Origin: Tharpella sp964457755
GTDB lineage: Bacteria > Desulfobacterota > Anaeroferrophillalia > Anaeroferrophillales > Tharpellaceae
Length of the DNA stretch: 64,000 nucleotides
NCBI GenBank assembly: GCA_964457755.1
Contig: CAYWGC010000010.1
Coordinates: forward strand, 1 to 64,000
Reading direction: 5' to 3'
Shown: positions 17,128 through 25,204 of the stretch, in pieces
How the letters are laid out: each line of letters starts with the position of its first letter
How positions within the stretch are numbered: the stretch's first letter is position 1
The notes under the pieces: generated by a model
Seen by the model: the letters and a program-made list of their open reading frames with translations, nothing else
Told to the model about the DNA's origin: nothing
Databases searched by the model: none
Made by a program: the position numbers and the translations under genes

Positions 17128-18678
17128 TCAAATGGGCAAATTAATGATGAAAACGGTTCCTCTTCCCGGCTCACTTTCAACCTCGATATCACCGCCATGT
17201 GACTGGATAATGCCGTAGGAGACCGAAAGGCCCAGGCCGGTGCCTTTATGCCCTTTAGTGCTGAAGAAGGGATCGAAAAGTTTTTCGATATTCTCTTCAG
17301 GAATACCACAGCCGCTATCCTCGATCCGGACGTAGATAGAATCACCCGAAGGGTTCATCCCTGTCCGGATGGCCAATTGACCGCCATGCGGCATAGCCTG
17401 GCCGGCATTGATCAGCATATTAATAAGTACCTGCTCAATCTGAGAAGCGTCTATCAAGGTTTCCGGCAGACCAGAAGCATCCTCTCTGATTATCTCAATA
17501 TCTCTTAAATCGGCATTGTGTTCGATCAAGGAAATAGTCCGGTCGATGGCTTCGCTGACCGGCTGCAGCGCTTTCTGCGAATCCGAGGCTCGAGCAAAGT
17601 CGAGCAGCTCTTTAACGATCTTAGAGCAGCGCTTGGCCTCGTGGATAACCGTCTGGCAATCCTCGACCAAGGCATCGTCCAGACGGGGATCACCGGAAAG
17701 CAGAGAGGTGTGAATCATAATCCCGGTCAGCGGATTATTGAGCTCATGGGCGATCCCCGCAACGAGCTCTCCCAGGGAGGCGAGTTTTTCCGAACGGTAC
17801 AAAACCGATTGCATATCCTTGATCTCGCGCGTCCGTTCCTCAACCCGAGTCTCCAGCATGGCGGACCACTCATCCCGCTCCTCCTGGTTTTTTTTCAACT
17901 TGATAGTCATGTCGTTAAAGGCCTCGGCCAACTCTCCCAACTCATCTCCAGGCACAGATTCGACCAAGCCCCACTCCCCCTTGCCGACAGCCCGGGTATG
18001 CTCCAGCAGGGTATGCACCGGCTGGATAATCAGTTTTTTAGTGAGCTGGGTCAGGCAGAGAGAGATCGAGAGAATCAGAAAAAATATCTGAATAATGGTA
18101 TTGTTGCAATAATTACGGATCGTCGTAAGCATTGAATCGGCCGAGATCGTAATCTCTAAAAGACCCAGCAGACGCTTATCCGGGCTGTGGGCATGGCAGG
18201 CACCGGTCCAGCAGGTCTCTTCATTATAGATATGTTTGACGGCGCCGAGAACCTTGTTTCCATTACAGTCGAGAAACAATCTACTCTGAGGCAAGGGGAA
18301 AGGGGAGAGCCGGAGAGGTTCGTCATTATGGCACTCCATACATGCCGGAGCCGTTTTATTGTCAAGGCTTGTACCGATTTTACTCTTTTCACTGGAGAAG
18401 GTCACCAGCCCATCCTGATTGAAGATCCTGATCCGTTTGATCCCTTTCTGTTTACCCATCTCCCCGATTGTAACCTGGATCTGGTTCCGGTTGTTTTCCA
18501 GCATCTGGTGAAACATCGCCCTGTAGATGGTTTCGCTGAGGTGGTCGAGGTCTGATACAGCACTCTTAAAAAAGGCCTCTCTGAGGATGGATATGTTGAA
18601 ATATCCGAAGAGGGCCGAGGTGAACAAGAGGACAATTCCCGTAATCAGCGAGAGCTGCACGATCAATTTCAAACGCAT
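17128..18678 (-). CDS. Haem-c sensor histidine kinase
   Basis: This 516-aa kinase has TM1 (about 8-28), a periplasmic domain with two haem-c motifs, C113-ME-C116-H117 and C156-WTGA-C161-H162 (CX4CH), TM2 (about 190-210), HAMP, HisKA with the phosphorylatable His in GIAHELNNPLTG, and a complete ATPase domain (NMLINAGQAM, DSGCGIPE, GTGLGLSV). The input domain is a paralogue of the kinase-less protein at 12295. It is transcribed after the sigma-54 regulator (117-nt gap), making a two-component pair. Likely role: sense periplasmic redox state or a haem ligand and control the convergent cytochrome operon. Confidence 0.93.
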   Translation of the reverse strand: MRLKLIVQLSLITGIVLLFTSALFGYFNISILREAFFKSAVSDLDHLSETIYRAMFHQMLENNRNQIQVTIGEMGKQKGIKRIRIFNQDGLVTFSSEKSKIGTSLDNKTAPACMECHNDEPLRLSPFPLPQSRLFLDCNGNKVLGAVKHIYNEETCWTGACHAHSPDKRLLGLLEITISADSMLTTIRNYCNNTIIQIFFLILSISLCLTQLTKKLIIQPVHTLLEHTRAVGKGEWGLVESVPGDELGELAEAFNDMTIKLKKNQEERDEWSAMLETRVEERTREIKDMQSVLYRSEKLASLGELVAGIAHELNNPLTGIMIHTSLLSGDPRLDDALVEDCQTVIHEAKRCSKIVKELLDFARASDSQKALQPVSEAIDRTISLIEHNADLRDIEIIREDASGLPETLIDASQIEQVLINMLINAGQAMPHGGQLAIRTGMNPSGDSIYVRIEDSGCGIPEENIEKLFDPFFSTKGHKGTGLGLSVSYGIIQSHGGDIEVESEPGRGTVFIINLPI

Positions 18679-18795
18679 GCCTGTTTTATTCTCCTCTTTC
18701 TCAGCTCGGCCCTACAGGCATAAGAAATTACTGCCTAATACCTTTGAATAATTGACGTAATCTTAAGTAGAACTCCAGGTTTGCGGAAATGACAC

Positions 18796-20208
18796 TTAAA
18801 ACTCAGAGTGGTCTCTCACAGAGATACCCCGTTTTTTCAACATTGCCTGAAAATTAGGCCGCAACATCCCGACATCCTTGGCCGCCCGGGTAACGTTCCA
18901 ATCATTTTGCTCGAGAGCATGCAGAAGAAAGGCCCGCTCAACCGGCCCAACTGCTTTTTCCCTGACCTCTCTCTTAACCTCTTTCAGACTCTCTGCGTCC
19001 TGAGGAACGGAATCCTCAACAATTTCAAGAGGGTCATCGCTGGAGAATTGGATCTCCAGATCCTCGGGCTGGATGAGTTTGTTACGGGTAAGCACGACCG
19101 CTCTTTCTATAATATTCTCCAACTCTCTGACATTTCCGGTGAAAGGATGACGCTCCAGAATCGACATAGCGGCCGGTGAAACGCCATGAATATCTTTGCC
19201 GATCTCCTCGGAGAATTTCTTCAGGAAATGACTGGTGAGAAGAGGGAGATCACCTTCCCGATCGATCAGGGCGGGCAGGTTAATCGGAATAATATTCAAC
19301 CTAAAGAAGAGATCTCGGCGAAAAAGCCCTTTACTGACCAGCTCATTCAAGTCTACGTTGGTAGCGGTTATGAGACGGATATCAATAGGGATGAGCTTGG
19401 TTCCCCCGATAGGGGTTATTTTAAACTCCTGCAGAACCCGTAACAGTTTACCCTGGGTAGCCAGACTGATATTGGAAATTTCATCGAGAAAAAGGGTTCC
19501 CTCGTCCGCGACTTTGAAAAGGCCCATCTTGGTCTGTACGGCCCCGGTGAAGGAACCCTTGACATGGCCAAAAAGCTCACTTTCTAAAAGGTTCTCTACT
19601 AAAGATGTGCAATCGACGGCAACAAAGGGTTTATTATGGCGCAGACTGTTTTCATGAATGGCCCTGGCAACCAGCTCCTTCCCGGTACCGCTCGGACCAT
19701 TAATAAGAACCGTACTGTCAGTCGGAGCAACCTGTTTGATGCGGTTATAGACCCTGTGCATCGCTTCGCTCTCACCGACAAAGATCTCGAAACCGGTCGG
19801 GCTGGGGCCGACCACGGGATGTTCACGCCGCAATTGAATGGTGCGCTGTTCCAGCGCCTTTTTAACCATCTCAATGATCTGTTCAGGTGTAAACGGTTTG
19901 GAGATATAGTCAAATGCCCCATTTTTCATGGCTTCAACTGCAGTATTAACCGTGGAATACCCGGTAATCATGATAACCGGCACATCCGGTTGCAAGATTT
20001 TAATAGCCTTTAAGACCTCAATGCCATCCATTCCCGGCATTTTAAGATCGGTAATGACGATACTAAATGGCCCTTTTTGAAGTTTTTCGACAGCCCCGTA
20101 ACCACTTTCAGATGCCTCTACCTGGTAGCCTTGGCCCTCCATGACACGGCAAAGCCCTCTCCTGATCACAGCTTCGTCGTCGACTACTAGAACTTTAACA
20201 CCTGTCAT
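18796..20208 (-). CDS. Sigma-54-dependent response regulator (NtrC family)
   Basis: This is a 470-aa protein from ATG 20208, preceded by AGGAG; a longer in-frame start at 20235 lacks a site. Receiver: VVDDE and phosphoacceptor Asp in ITDLKMPGMDG. AAA+ domain: Walker A GPSGTGKE, sigma-54 loop GSFTGA (Ser for the usual Ala of GAFTGA), DEISN. The C-terminal Fis-type helix-turn-helix includes NVTRAAKDVGM. It is the partner of the haem-c kinase just downstream. Its most obvious target is the sigma-54-type promoter at 8845-8860, and a second one lies before its own gene. Confidence 0.93.
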   Translation of the reverse strand: MTGVKVLVVDDEAVIRRGLCRVMEGQGYQVEASESGYGAVEKLQKGPFSIVITDLKMPGMDGIEVLKAIKILQPDVPVIMITGYSTVNTAVEAMKNGAFDYISKPFTPEQIIEMVKKALEQRTIQLRREHPVVGPSPTGFEIFVGESEAMHRVYNRIKQVAPTDSTVLINGPSGTGKELVARAIHENSLRHNKPFVAVDCTSLVENLLESELFGHVKGSFTGAVQTKMGLFKVADEGTLFLDEISNISLATQGKLLRVLQEFKITPIGGTKLIPIDIRLITATNVDLNELVSKGLFRRDLFFRLNIIPINLPALIDREGDLPLLTSHFLKKFSEEIGKDIHGVSPAAMSILERHPFTGNVRELENIIERAVVLTRNKLIQPEDLEIQFSSDDPLEIVEDSVPQDAESLKEVKREVREKAVGPVERAFLLHALEQNDWNVTRAAKDVGMLRPNFQAMLKKRGISVRDHSEF

Positions 20209-20288
20209 ATTTCTACTCCTTGATCCTTGCAACAACAGTCACATAATCTCCAATAAATCCAAGACTATTGTTCTTATATTAACTAGCC

Positions 20289-20316
20289 AATATAACTGTC
20301 AAGTTAATTTTGTCAA
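20289..20316 (-). promoter_or_regulatory. Sigma-70-type promoter of the regulator-kinase operon
   Basis: Read on the minus strand, TTGACA (20311-20316), 16 nt, TATATT (20289-20294). A second TTGACA (20297-20302) pairs with TATAAG (20273-20278) at 18 nt, so two overlapping basal promoters are possible. Confidence 0.65.
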
Positions 20317-20342
20317 CTGAATAAAATATAATTTTATACATA

Positions 20343-20358
20343 AGCAAATCGCCTGCCG
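20343..20358 (-). promoter_or_regulatory. Possible sigma-54 promoter before the regulator gene
   Basis: Minus strand CGGCAGGCGATTTGCT has GG and GC exactly 10 nt apart and the TTTGCT end typical of -12 elements, with two mismatches in TGGCAC. If used, it would make the regulator autoregulatory. Confidence 0.5.
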
Positions 20359-20430
20359 AATAACAAGAACCTGCAAAATAGGTTTTTCATTTTCATCGCT
20401 TCCTTTACCACTTTATTCATGTTAATATCT

Positions 20431-20594
20431 AACTATTCAGCCAACTTCATAAATCTACAACAAAAGTGTCGAACATCGCTTCGCCCTCATGAACGGGGTC
20501 ACACCCCAAGAGTGCTTCCTCGCGAAGCTCACAGCGAAGCTTGGGGTGCTGGCGCCCCTGGTACCAACAATGACCCCAATCCCGGTAGTTTGCT
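20431..20594. repeat. Dispersed intergenic repeat, copy 2
   Basis: Longer copy of the element at 46-176. It has an inserted inverted repeat (CACCCCAAG ... CTTGGGGTG) inside the outer GGGGTCA (20495-20501)/TGACCCC (20571-20577) arms, so the middle could fold as a cruciform or long RNA hairpin. No gene lies in 20209-20643. Confidence 0.7.
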
Positions 20595-20634
20595 GAACCT
20601 TGAACTTTGAACTTTGAACCTTGAACCTTGAACT
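20595..20634. repeat. Heptad tandem repeat GAACYTT
   Basis: About five degenerate copies of GAACCTT/GAACTTT directly precede the M48 gene. They are similar in style to the other 7-mer arrays in this window. Confidence 0.75.
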
Positions 20635-20643
20635 GTAAAAACT

Positions 20644-22473
20644 ATGTATCAAACATTCATATTCTACATCATCGTCATTCTTATCTACACTACCCGACCT
20701 GAACTACCTCAGAAAACCTTACAAACAGGACCCAGCTTGGGACTTATTTTGGCCCTGTTGCTACTCTTTTTCTGGCTGGTTCGCAAAGCTTGCCGTCGTT
20801 TGAACCAAAACGCCATCCACTTGAGTGATGCAAAACTGACGCCTCTCTACGACCGTTTACAAATGCGCCTGCAAATCGGGGCTATAATAATTTTTGCAGG
20901 AATGGTTTATGGAGCCGACTTGGGAAAAATGGTGGAGATACTGCCTCTGAGCAACAAAAGTGAAGGAATCAATAATCTTTTTGGTTTGAGTATCTTTTTT
21001 CTCCTTCAGGTTATCATCTGGCGGGAGAGCCACAACTATTTTGCTGAACGTATTAGCTTAATCAGGCCGCGTACAGCCTATATCAAAGCCCGTCTGCGCT
21101 TTGCCTTAGGCTTGGTCCTCCCCTGGCTCAGTATCCTGTTTATCATCGACTTTTTCAGCCTCTGGATGCCGCAGAGAATGCAACAGGTTCTCCAACATCC
21201 TCTTGGCGAAATGGCTCTTTTTGTCCTTTTTCTTTTCATCTTGACGGTTGCTGCCCCGCCCCTGTTAGTCTATCTCTGGCAATGTAAAAAACTCCCAGAT
21301 TCACCTCTACGGCAAACCATCATCAAGCTTTGCCGCCAGCAACAGGTCGGCTACCGGGAAATCATGCTCTGGCCGCCATTTGAAGGCCGTATGGCCACCG
21401 CCGCTGTAGTTGGCGCCTTTCCTTTCAGCCGCTATCTCCTGATCACTCCGGATCTTTTGCGCCTGCTCAATGGAGAAGAGGTCATCGCCGTCATGGGTCA
21501 CGAACTAGGTCACGTCCGCTACCGCCATATGCTCTACTTCCTGCTCTTTTTTCTGACTTTCTTCTTGTTTAATTTTCTCTACTTTGATCTTGGCATCACC
21601 TGGCTTTTAATCAGCCCCCCAGTTAACGCCCTGCTTAATAGTGGCATCAACGGTCTCGAAATATTGCTATCATTGCTGGAGACAATCCCCCTGCTGCTCC
21701 TCTATCTACTTTTTTTTCGTTACATTTTCGGCTTCTTCCTGCGCAATTTTGAACGCCAGGCCGACCTCGCCTGCCTTGATCTTCCGGGACTCGGCTTCTA
21801 CCTGGTTTCTGCCTTTGAAAAACTTGGATTTCTCCTCGGCCAGGCCGGTGAAAAACCTAACTGGCATCACTTTAACATCCCGCAGCGCATCGCATTCCTC
21901 AAAAACGCCATGAGCAACCCGACAGTCGCTAAAAAACACCACCAATATTTGCAAAAAAGTCTGCTGATCTATCTGTTGGTTTTTCTATTCCTGCTTTTAC
22001 CCGGTATCTACTGGCAACAAACTGGAATGTCGCAAAAGCTCAACTACCATTTCCTGAGCCAACGCCTTGAACATCTACTCAAAGAAAAACCTCTTGAAGC
22101 TAAACTCTGGTTTGCCCTAAGCTCTCTCTACATCGAAACCGGCCAAGAAAAAAAGGCCCTCACAACCCTCGATCAGGCCCACAACCTCAACCCGGATGAC
22201 TCAGAAACCAACAACAACCTGGCCTGGCTGCTTTTGACCATAAGTGACAAAAGTTTACGCGACTATCGCAAAGCTCTCCTTCTCGCCCAAACCGCCGCTG
22301 CCGCAAACCCTTTACCGCATATCATCGACACCCTGGCCGAAGCTCACTGGCGCGCAGGCAACCCGGCTAAAGCCATAGCCCTGGAGGAAGAACTTTTGAG
22401 GAACCTGGATAACGCTGACAATAGCGAGCACTATCTAGGGCAACTCAAAAAGTTTAAACGCAGTCGGCCCTAA
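20644..22473 (+). CDS. Membrane-embedded M48 metallopeptidase with TPR repeats
   Basis: This 609-aa protein has several N-terminal TM helices (about 2-18, 31-47, 77-95, 155-175, 190-215). The zinc site HELGH (about 284-288, in VMGHELGHVRYRH) is followed by the third ligand region FERQADLACL, two further helices, and C-terminal TPR repeats (about 470-600). It resembles the HtpX/BepA-like M48 group, with the active site probably facing the cytoplasm or membrane interface and the TPRs presenting clients. Likely role: membrane or envelope protein quality control. It converges on the nucleotide-sugar dehydrogenase gene. Confidence 0.85.
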   Translation: MYQTFIFYIIVILIYTTRPELPQKTLQTGPSLGLILALLLLFFWLVRKACRRLNQNAIHLSDAKLTPLYDRLQMRLQIGAIIIFAGMVYGADLGKMVEILPLSNKSEGINNLFGLSIFFLLQVIIWRESHNYFAERISLIRPRTAYIKARLRFALGLVLPWLSILFIIDFFSLWMPQRMQQVLQHPLGEMALFVLFLFILTVAAPPLLVYLWQCKKLPDSPLRQTIIKLCRQQQVGYREIMLWPPFEGRMATAAVVGAFPFSRYLLITPDLLRLLNGEEVIAVMGHELGHVRYRHMLYFLLFFLTFFLFNFLYFDLGITWLLISPPVNALLNSGINGLEILLSLLETIPLLLLYLLFFRYIFGFFLRNFERQADLACLDLPGLGFYLVSAFEKLGFLLGQAGEKPNWHHFNIPQRIAFLKNAMSNPTVAKKHHQYLQKSLLIYLLVFLFLLLPGIYWQQTGMSQKLNYHFLSQRLEHLLKEKPLEAKLWFALSSLYIETGQEKKALTTLDQAHNLNPDDSETNNNLAWLLLTISDKSLRDYRKALLLAQTAAAANPLPHIIDTLAEAHWRAGNPAKAIALEEELLRNLDNADNSEHYLGQLKKFKRSRP

Positions 22474-22484
22474 CCTGAATTACC

Positions 22485-23771
22485 TTAGAGGCGGATATCG
22501 GCTTCACCTTGTTTTAAAATATATTTCAAGTCATAGAGGACATGCTCGGATTTACCCAAAGCCCGGAGAGCCACTGGGCCCATCTCTGAAAATTGAGTGT
22601 GGGCGACAGCTATTATGATGCCGTCGTAGGAATTTTTTTCCAGGGCTACAACCGGGGTAATATCATATTCACGGATAGCTTCCGCCTTATCAACCCAAGG
22701 ATCGTAAACATCAACGTTAATGCCATATTCTGCAAGTTCAGCAACGATATCGACCACCCGGGTGTTGCGCAAATCGGGACAATTCTCTTTAAAAGTAAGG
22801 CCCAAGACCAGAACTTTTGCCCCTTTGGTTGCCATTCCCCGCTTGATCATGGCTTTTAATAGTTGAGAAACAACATATGCCCCCATACCGTCATTAAGAC
22901 GGCGCCCGGCGAGAATAATCTCGGGATGGTAACCGATAGCTTGGGCTTTATGGGTCAGATAGTAGGGATCGACACCGATACAGTGCCCCCCGACCAGACC
23001 AGGTCGAAACGGCAGAAAATTCCATTTAGTACCAGCGGCTTCGAGAACAGCTTCGGTATCGATCTCCATTTTGTTAAAGATCAGGGCAAGTTCGTTGATC
23101 AGGGCAATATTGAGGTCACGCTGGGTATTTTCGATAACCTTGGCGGCTTCCGCAACTTTAATACTGGCGGCTTTGTGGGTACCGGCCGTAATAATCGTTT
23201 TATAGAGCATGTCGACAAGCTCGGCAATCTCGGGAGTTGAGCCGGAGGTTACTTTTTTAATGGTGGTAACCGAATGCTCCTTATCTCCAGGGTTGATACG
23301 CTCAGGACTATAACCACAGAAAAAATCATGATTAAAACGTAAACCAGAATTTTTTTCGAGCACCGGAACACACTCTTCTTCGGTGGCACCGGGGTAGACA
23401 GTAGATTCATAAATGACAATATCACCTGCTTTTAAAGTTTTAGCGATACTCTCGCTGGCTTTAAGCAGAGGCGTTAAATCTGGCTGGTTATATTTATTTA
23501 TCGGGGTTGGGACCGTAACAATATAGACCTGACTGGCATAAAGATCTTGATCGTTAGAAGTGTAGTTCAGGTGAACCGCCCCAGCCAGTTCGTCAGCACT
23601 TACTTCACGAGTGAAGTCATTGCCGGATTGCAGCTCTTTTAAGCGGGATTGATTTATATCAAAACCCGTAGTTAGAAAATGTTTACCGAATTCCACAGCT
23701 AAAGGAAGGCCAACGTAGCCGAGACCAATAACGGCAATTTTCAGCTCTTTAGTTTGGATTTTATGCTTCAT
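22485..23771 (-). CDS. UDP-N-acetylhexosamine 6-dehydrogenase (TviB/WbpO type)
   Basis: This is a 428-aa protein from ATG 23771. It has an N-terminal Rossmann motif GLGYVGLP, SPERINPGD, and the catalytic Cys in GGHCIGVDPYYL. It oxidises a UDP-sugar C6 to the uronic acid using NAD+ for surface polysaccharide. Sequence blocks such as KVAEAAKVIENTQRDLNIAL fit the UDP-N-acetyl-sugar branch better than UDP-glucose dehydrogenase. It stands alone with no glycosyltransferases nearby. The initiation region has only a weak ribosome-binding site; the upstream in-frame ATG (23816) falls in a hairpin and is less likely. Confidence 0.88.
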   Translation of the reverse strand: MKHKIQTKELKIAVIGLGYVGLPLAVEFGKHFLTTGFDINQSRLKELQSGNDFTREVSADELAGAVHLNYTSNDQDLYASQVYIVTVPTPINKYNQPDLTPLLKASESIAKTLKAGDIVIYESTVYPGATEEECVPVLEKNSGLRFNHDFFCGYSPERINPGDKEHSVTTIKKVTSGSTPEIAELVDMLYKTIITAGTHKAASIKVAEAAKVIENTQRDLNIALINELALIFNKMEIDTEAVLEAAGTKWNFLPFRPGLVGGHCIGVDPYYLTHKAQAIGYHPEIILAGRRLNDGMGAYVVSQLLKAMIKRGMATKGAKVLVLGLTFKENCPDLRNTRVVDIVAELAEYGINVDVYDPWVDKAEAIREYDITPVVALEKNSYDGIIIAVAHTQFSEMGPVALRALGKSEHVLYDLKYILKQGEADIRL

Positions 23772-23810
23772 TTTTTTACCCGTATGAATGGCTTTTACTG
23801 ACAAGATTAA

Positions 23811-23854
23811 GGCCACAGATAGGTGCTTATTTAATTCAGCAACTATCTGTGGCC
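23811..23854. repeat. Perfect 12-bp inverted repeat
   Basis: GGCCACAGATAG (23811-23822) and CTATCTGTGGCC (23843-23854) flank a 20-nt loop between the NrfJ-like gene and the dehydrogenase. No T-tract follows on either strand. Confidence 0.6.
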
Positions 23855-23915
23855 CTAAAAGTTATTTATAAAATCTCTTGTTTTATGGCAAAAATCTGAT
23901 CAATCTCACAAATGA

Positions 23916-24764
23916 TTATTTAAATTCGACTTCCTCAATGATTACCTGATAGCGATAACCGGAACCGAAATCTTTATCGAAGGCAAGCGTCCCTTCACCG
24001 ACAAGAATCTCGCCCACGGTCGGCTGTTGTTGTGAGGTAAGCACCAGATCATGGGTGCCAGCTTCGGCTTTGCCGCTGCCATCTTGCAGGTGAATCCAAT
24101 TTTTCCCCATAATATTGGCAGAGACTTTAACAACTTTACCGCGCACAACCACTTTTTTCTTATTCAGAGCGGATCCCTGCTCAAAAATTTCAGCAACCGT
24201 GAAGGCATTTTCGACGTCGGCTTTTTCAATCGCCAGATCAGCCTGAGGCACAATTACCCGGCCGGATGATTTCATCGCCCCCATACCCCCGCCGGCCATG
24301 GCTCCCATACCGGGAGTGCCATGCGCAGACTCCTTCTCCGCACACTCTTCATGACCACTCGGACAAGCGACAGCTACTGCAGAGTTAGCGCTGCCAACCC
24401 CGGCCAACCCTGAGGAAAAGACCACTTCATCGAAGGTACGGCCCAGAGTTTCGCTCTTAAAATTAGGCATCACCATGCCTGCGGAAAAAGCCACTATCTG
24501 GCCAACCTTAACCACAGTTTTAGGAGCGGCCACCCACTTCTCACCGCTCTCAGTCGCCAGCAGAACATAGGTGTAGCCACCACTATCCATAGTTTCAACA
24601 ACTTTTCCTGAAAGGGCGCCAACCGATGGCTGAGCTTTTTCCACAGCCACTGCCGGAGCGTCCATTTTCGCCGAATAGGCAGTTTTATGGTTCTGCATCA
24701 CCAACAATACGGCGGCCACAACAATTACCGCCATTATTCCTAAACCTGCTACCAATCGTTTCAT
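23916..24764 (-). CDS. NrfJ-related envelope protein
   Basis: This 282-aa protein has an N-terminal membrane anchor (about 4-23). Two small beta-rich modules are visible: SGKVVETMDSGGYTYVLL (about 53-70) and an OB-fold-like C-terminal module with VVRGKVVKVSANIMGKNWIH. They are joined by a Cys-containing (CPSGHEEC) and Met/Gly-rich linker. Similar proteins are annotated NrfJ-like and occur near nitrite-reductase or cytochrome genes in anaerobes. The exact function is unknown; a periplasmic accessory of c-type cytochrome or metal handling is plausible. Confidence 0.72.
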   Translation of the reverse strand: MKRLVAGLGIMAVIVVAAVLLVMQNHKTAYSAKMDAPAVAVEKAQPSVGALSGKVVETMDSGGYTYVLLATESGEKWVAAPKTVVKVGQIVAFSAGMVMPNFKSETLGRTFDEVVFSSGLAGVGSANSAVAVACPSGHEECAEKESAHGTPGMGAMAGGGMGAMKSSGRVIVPQADLAIEKADVENAFTVAEIFEQGSALNKKKVVVRGKVVKVSANIMGKNWIHLQDGSGKAEAGTHDLVLTSQQQPTVGEILVGEGTLAFDKDFGSGYRYQVIIEEVEFK

Positions 24765-25162
24765 CTATATTCTCCTTACAAAAGTTTACACAAAAACAAA
24801 TTTACATTTTTAGCTGCTAAAATTCCATTAAAATATGACCTGATCTAAAATAGTGGATTCCAAACATAAACAAAATCAAGAGCTTTTTGGCCACAGACAA
24901 AGGCAGACAGAATCAAAAGCAAGGTCTTGAAAGTTTTAAGAACCCGAATTTCCAGTCCCCCCTAACACAGCGTGTTTAAACTTGTCAATCCAGACAATTA
25001 AAGTAGAATATAATATCAGGCCTGAAAAAAGTCCACCCCAAAAATTCCGACCTTCAAAACGTACACAGAATAACATCTCGTCTGGCTGCCCCCAATGTAC
25101 CCCCAGAAGCGCATACGTCCCCCCCGTTTTTGCCTTTGCAATTGTCCGCTTTTGTCTGTAGC
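24765..25162. other. Non-coding gap, possible insertion-sequence remnant
   Basis: No open frame is supported. The segment at about 25024-25070 (GTCCACCCC..., AAACGTACAC) resembles the non-coding end of IS21-like elements, but no transposase or terminal repeats are visible. The rest is AT-rich. Confidence 0.3.
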
Positions 25163-25192
25163 AAAAAAGCCCTTTGCGATATGCAAAGGGCT
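25163..25192 (-). terminator. Rho-independent terminator of the 2-oxoacid oxidoreductase gene
   Basis: On the minus strand a perfect 10-bp stem (25183-25192 with 25168-25177) is followed by T6. It lies 13 nt after the stop codon. Confidence 0.92.
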
Positions 25193-25204
25193 CAATAGAG
25201 AAGA

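Noticed and set aside
25024..25070. IS21-like insertion element
   Set aside because: Only a loose resemblance; no transposase frame or terminal repeats.
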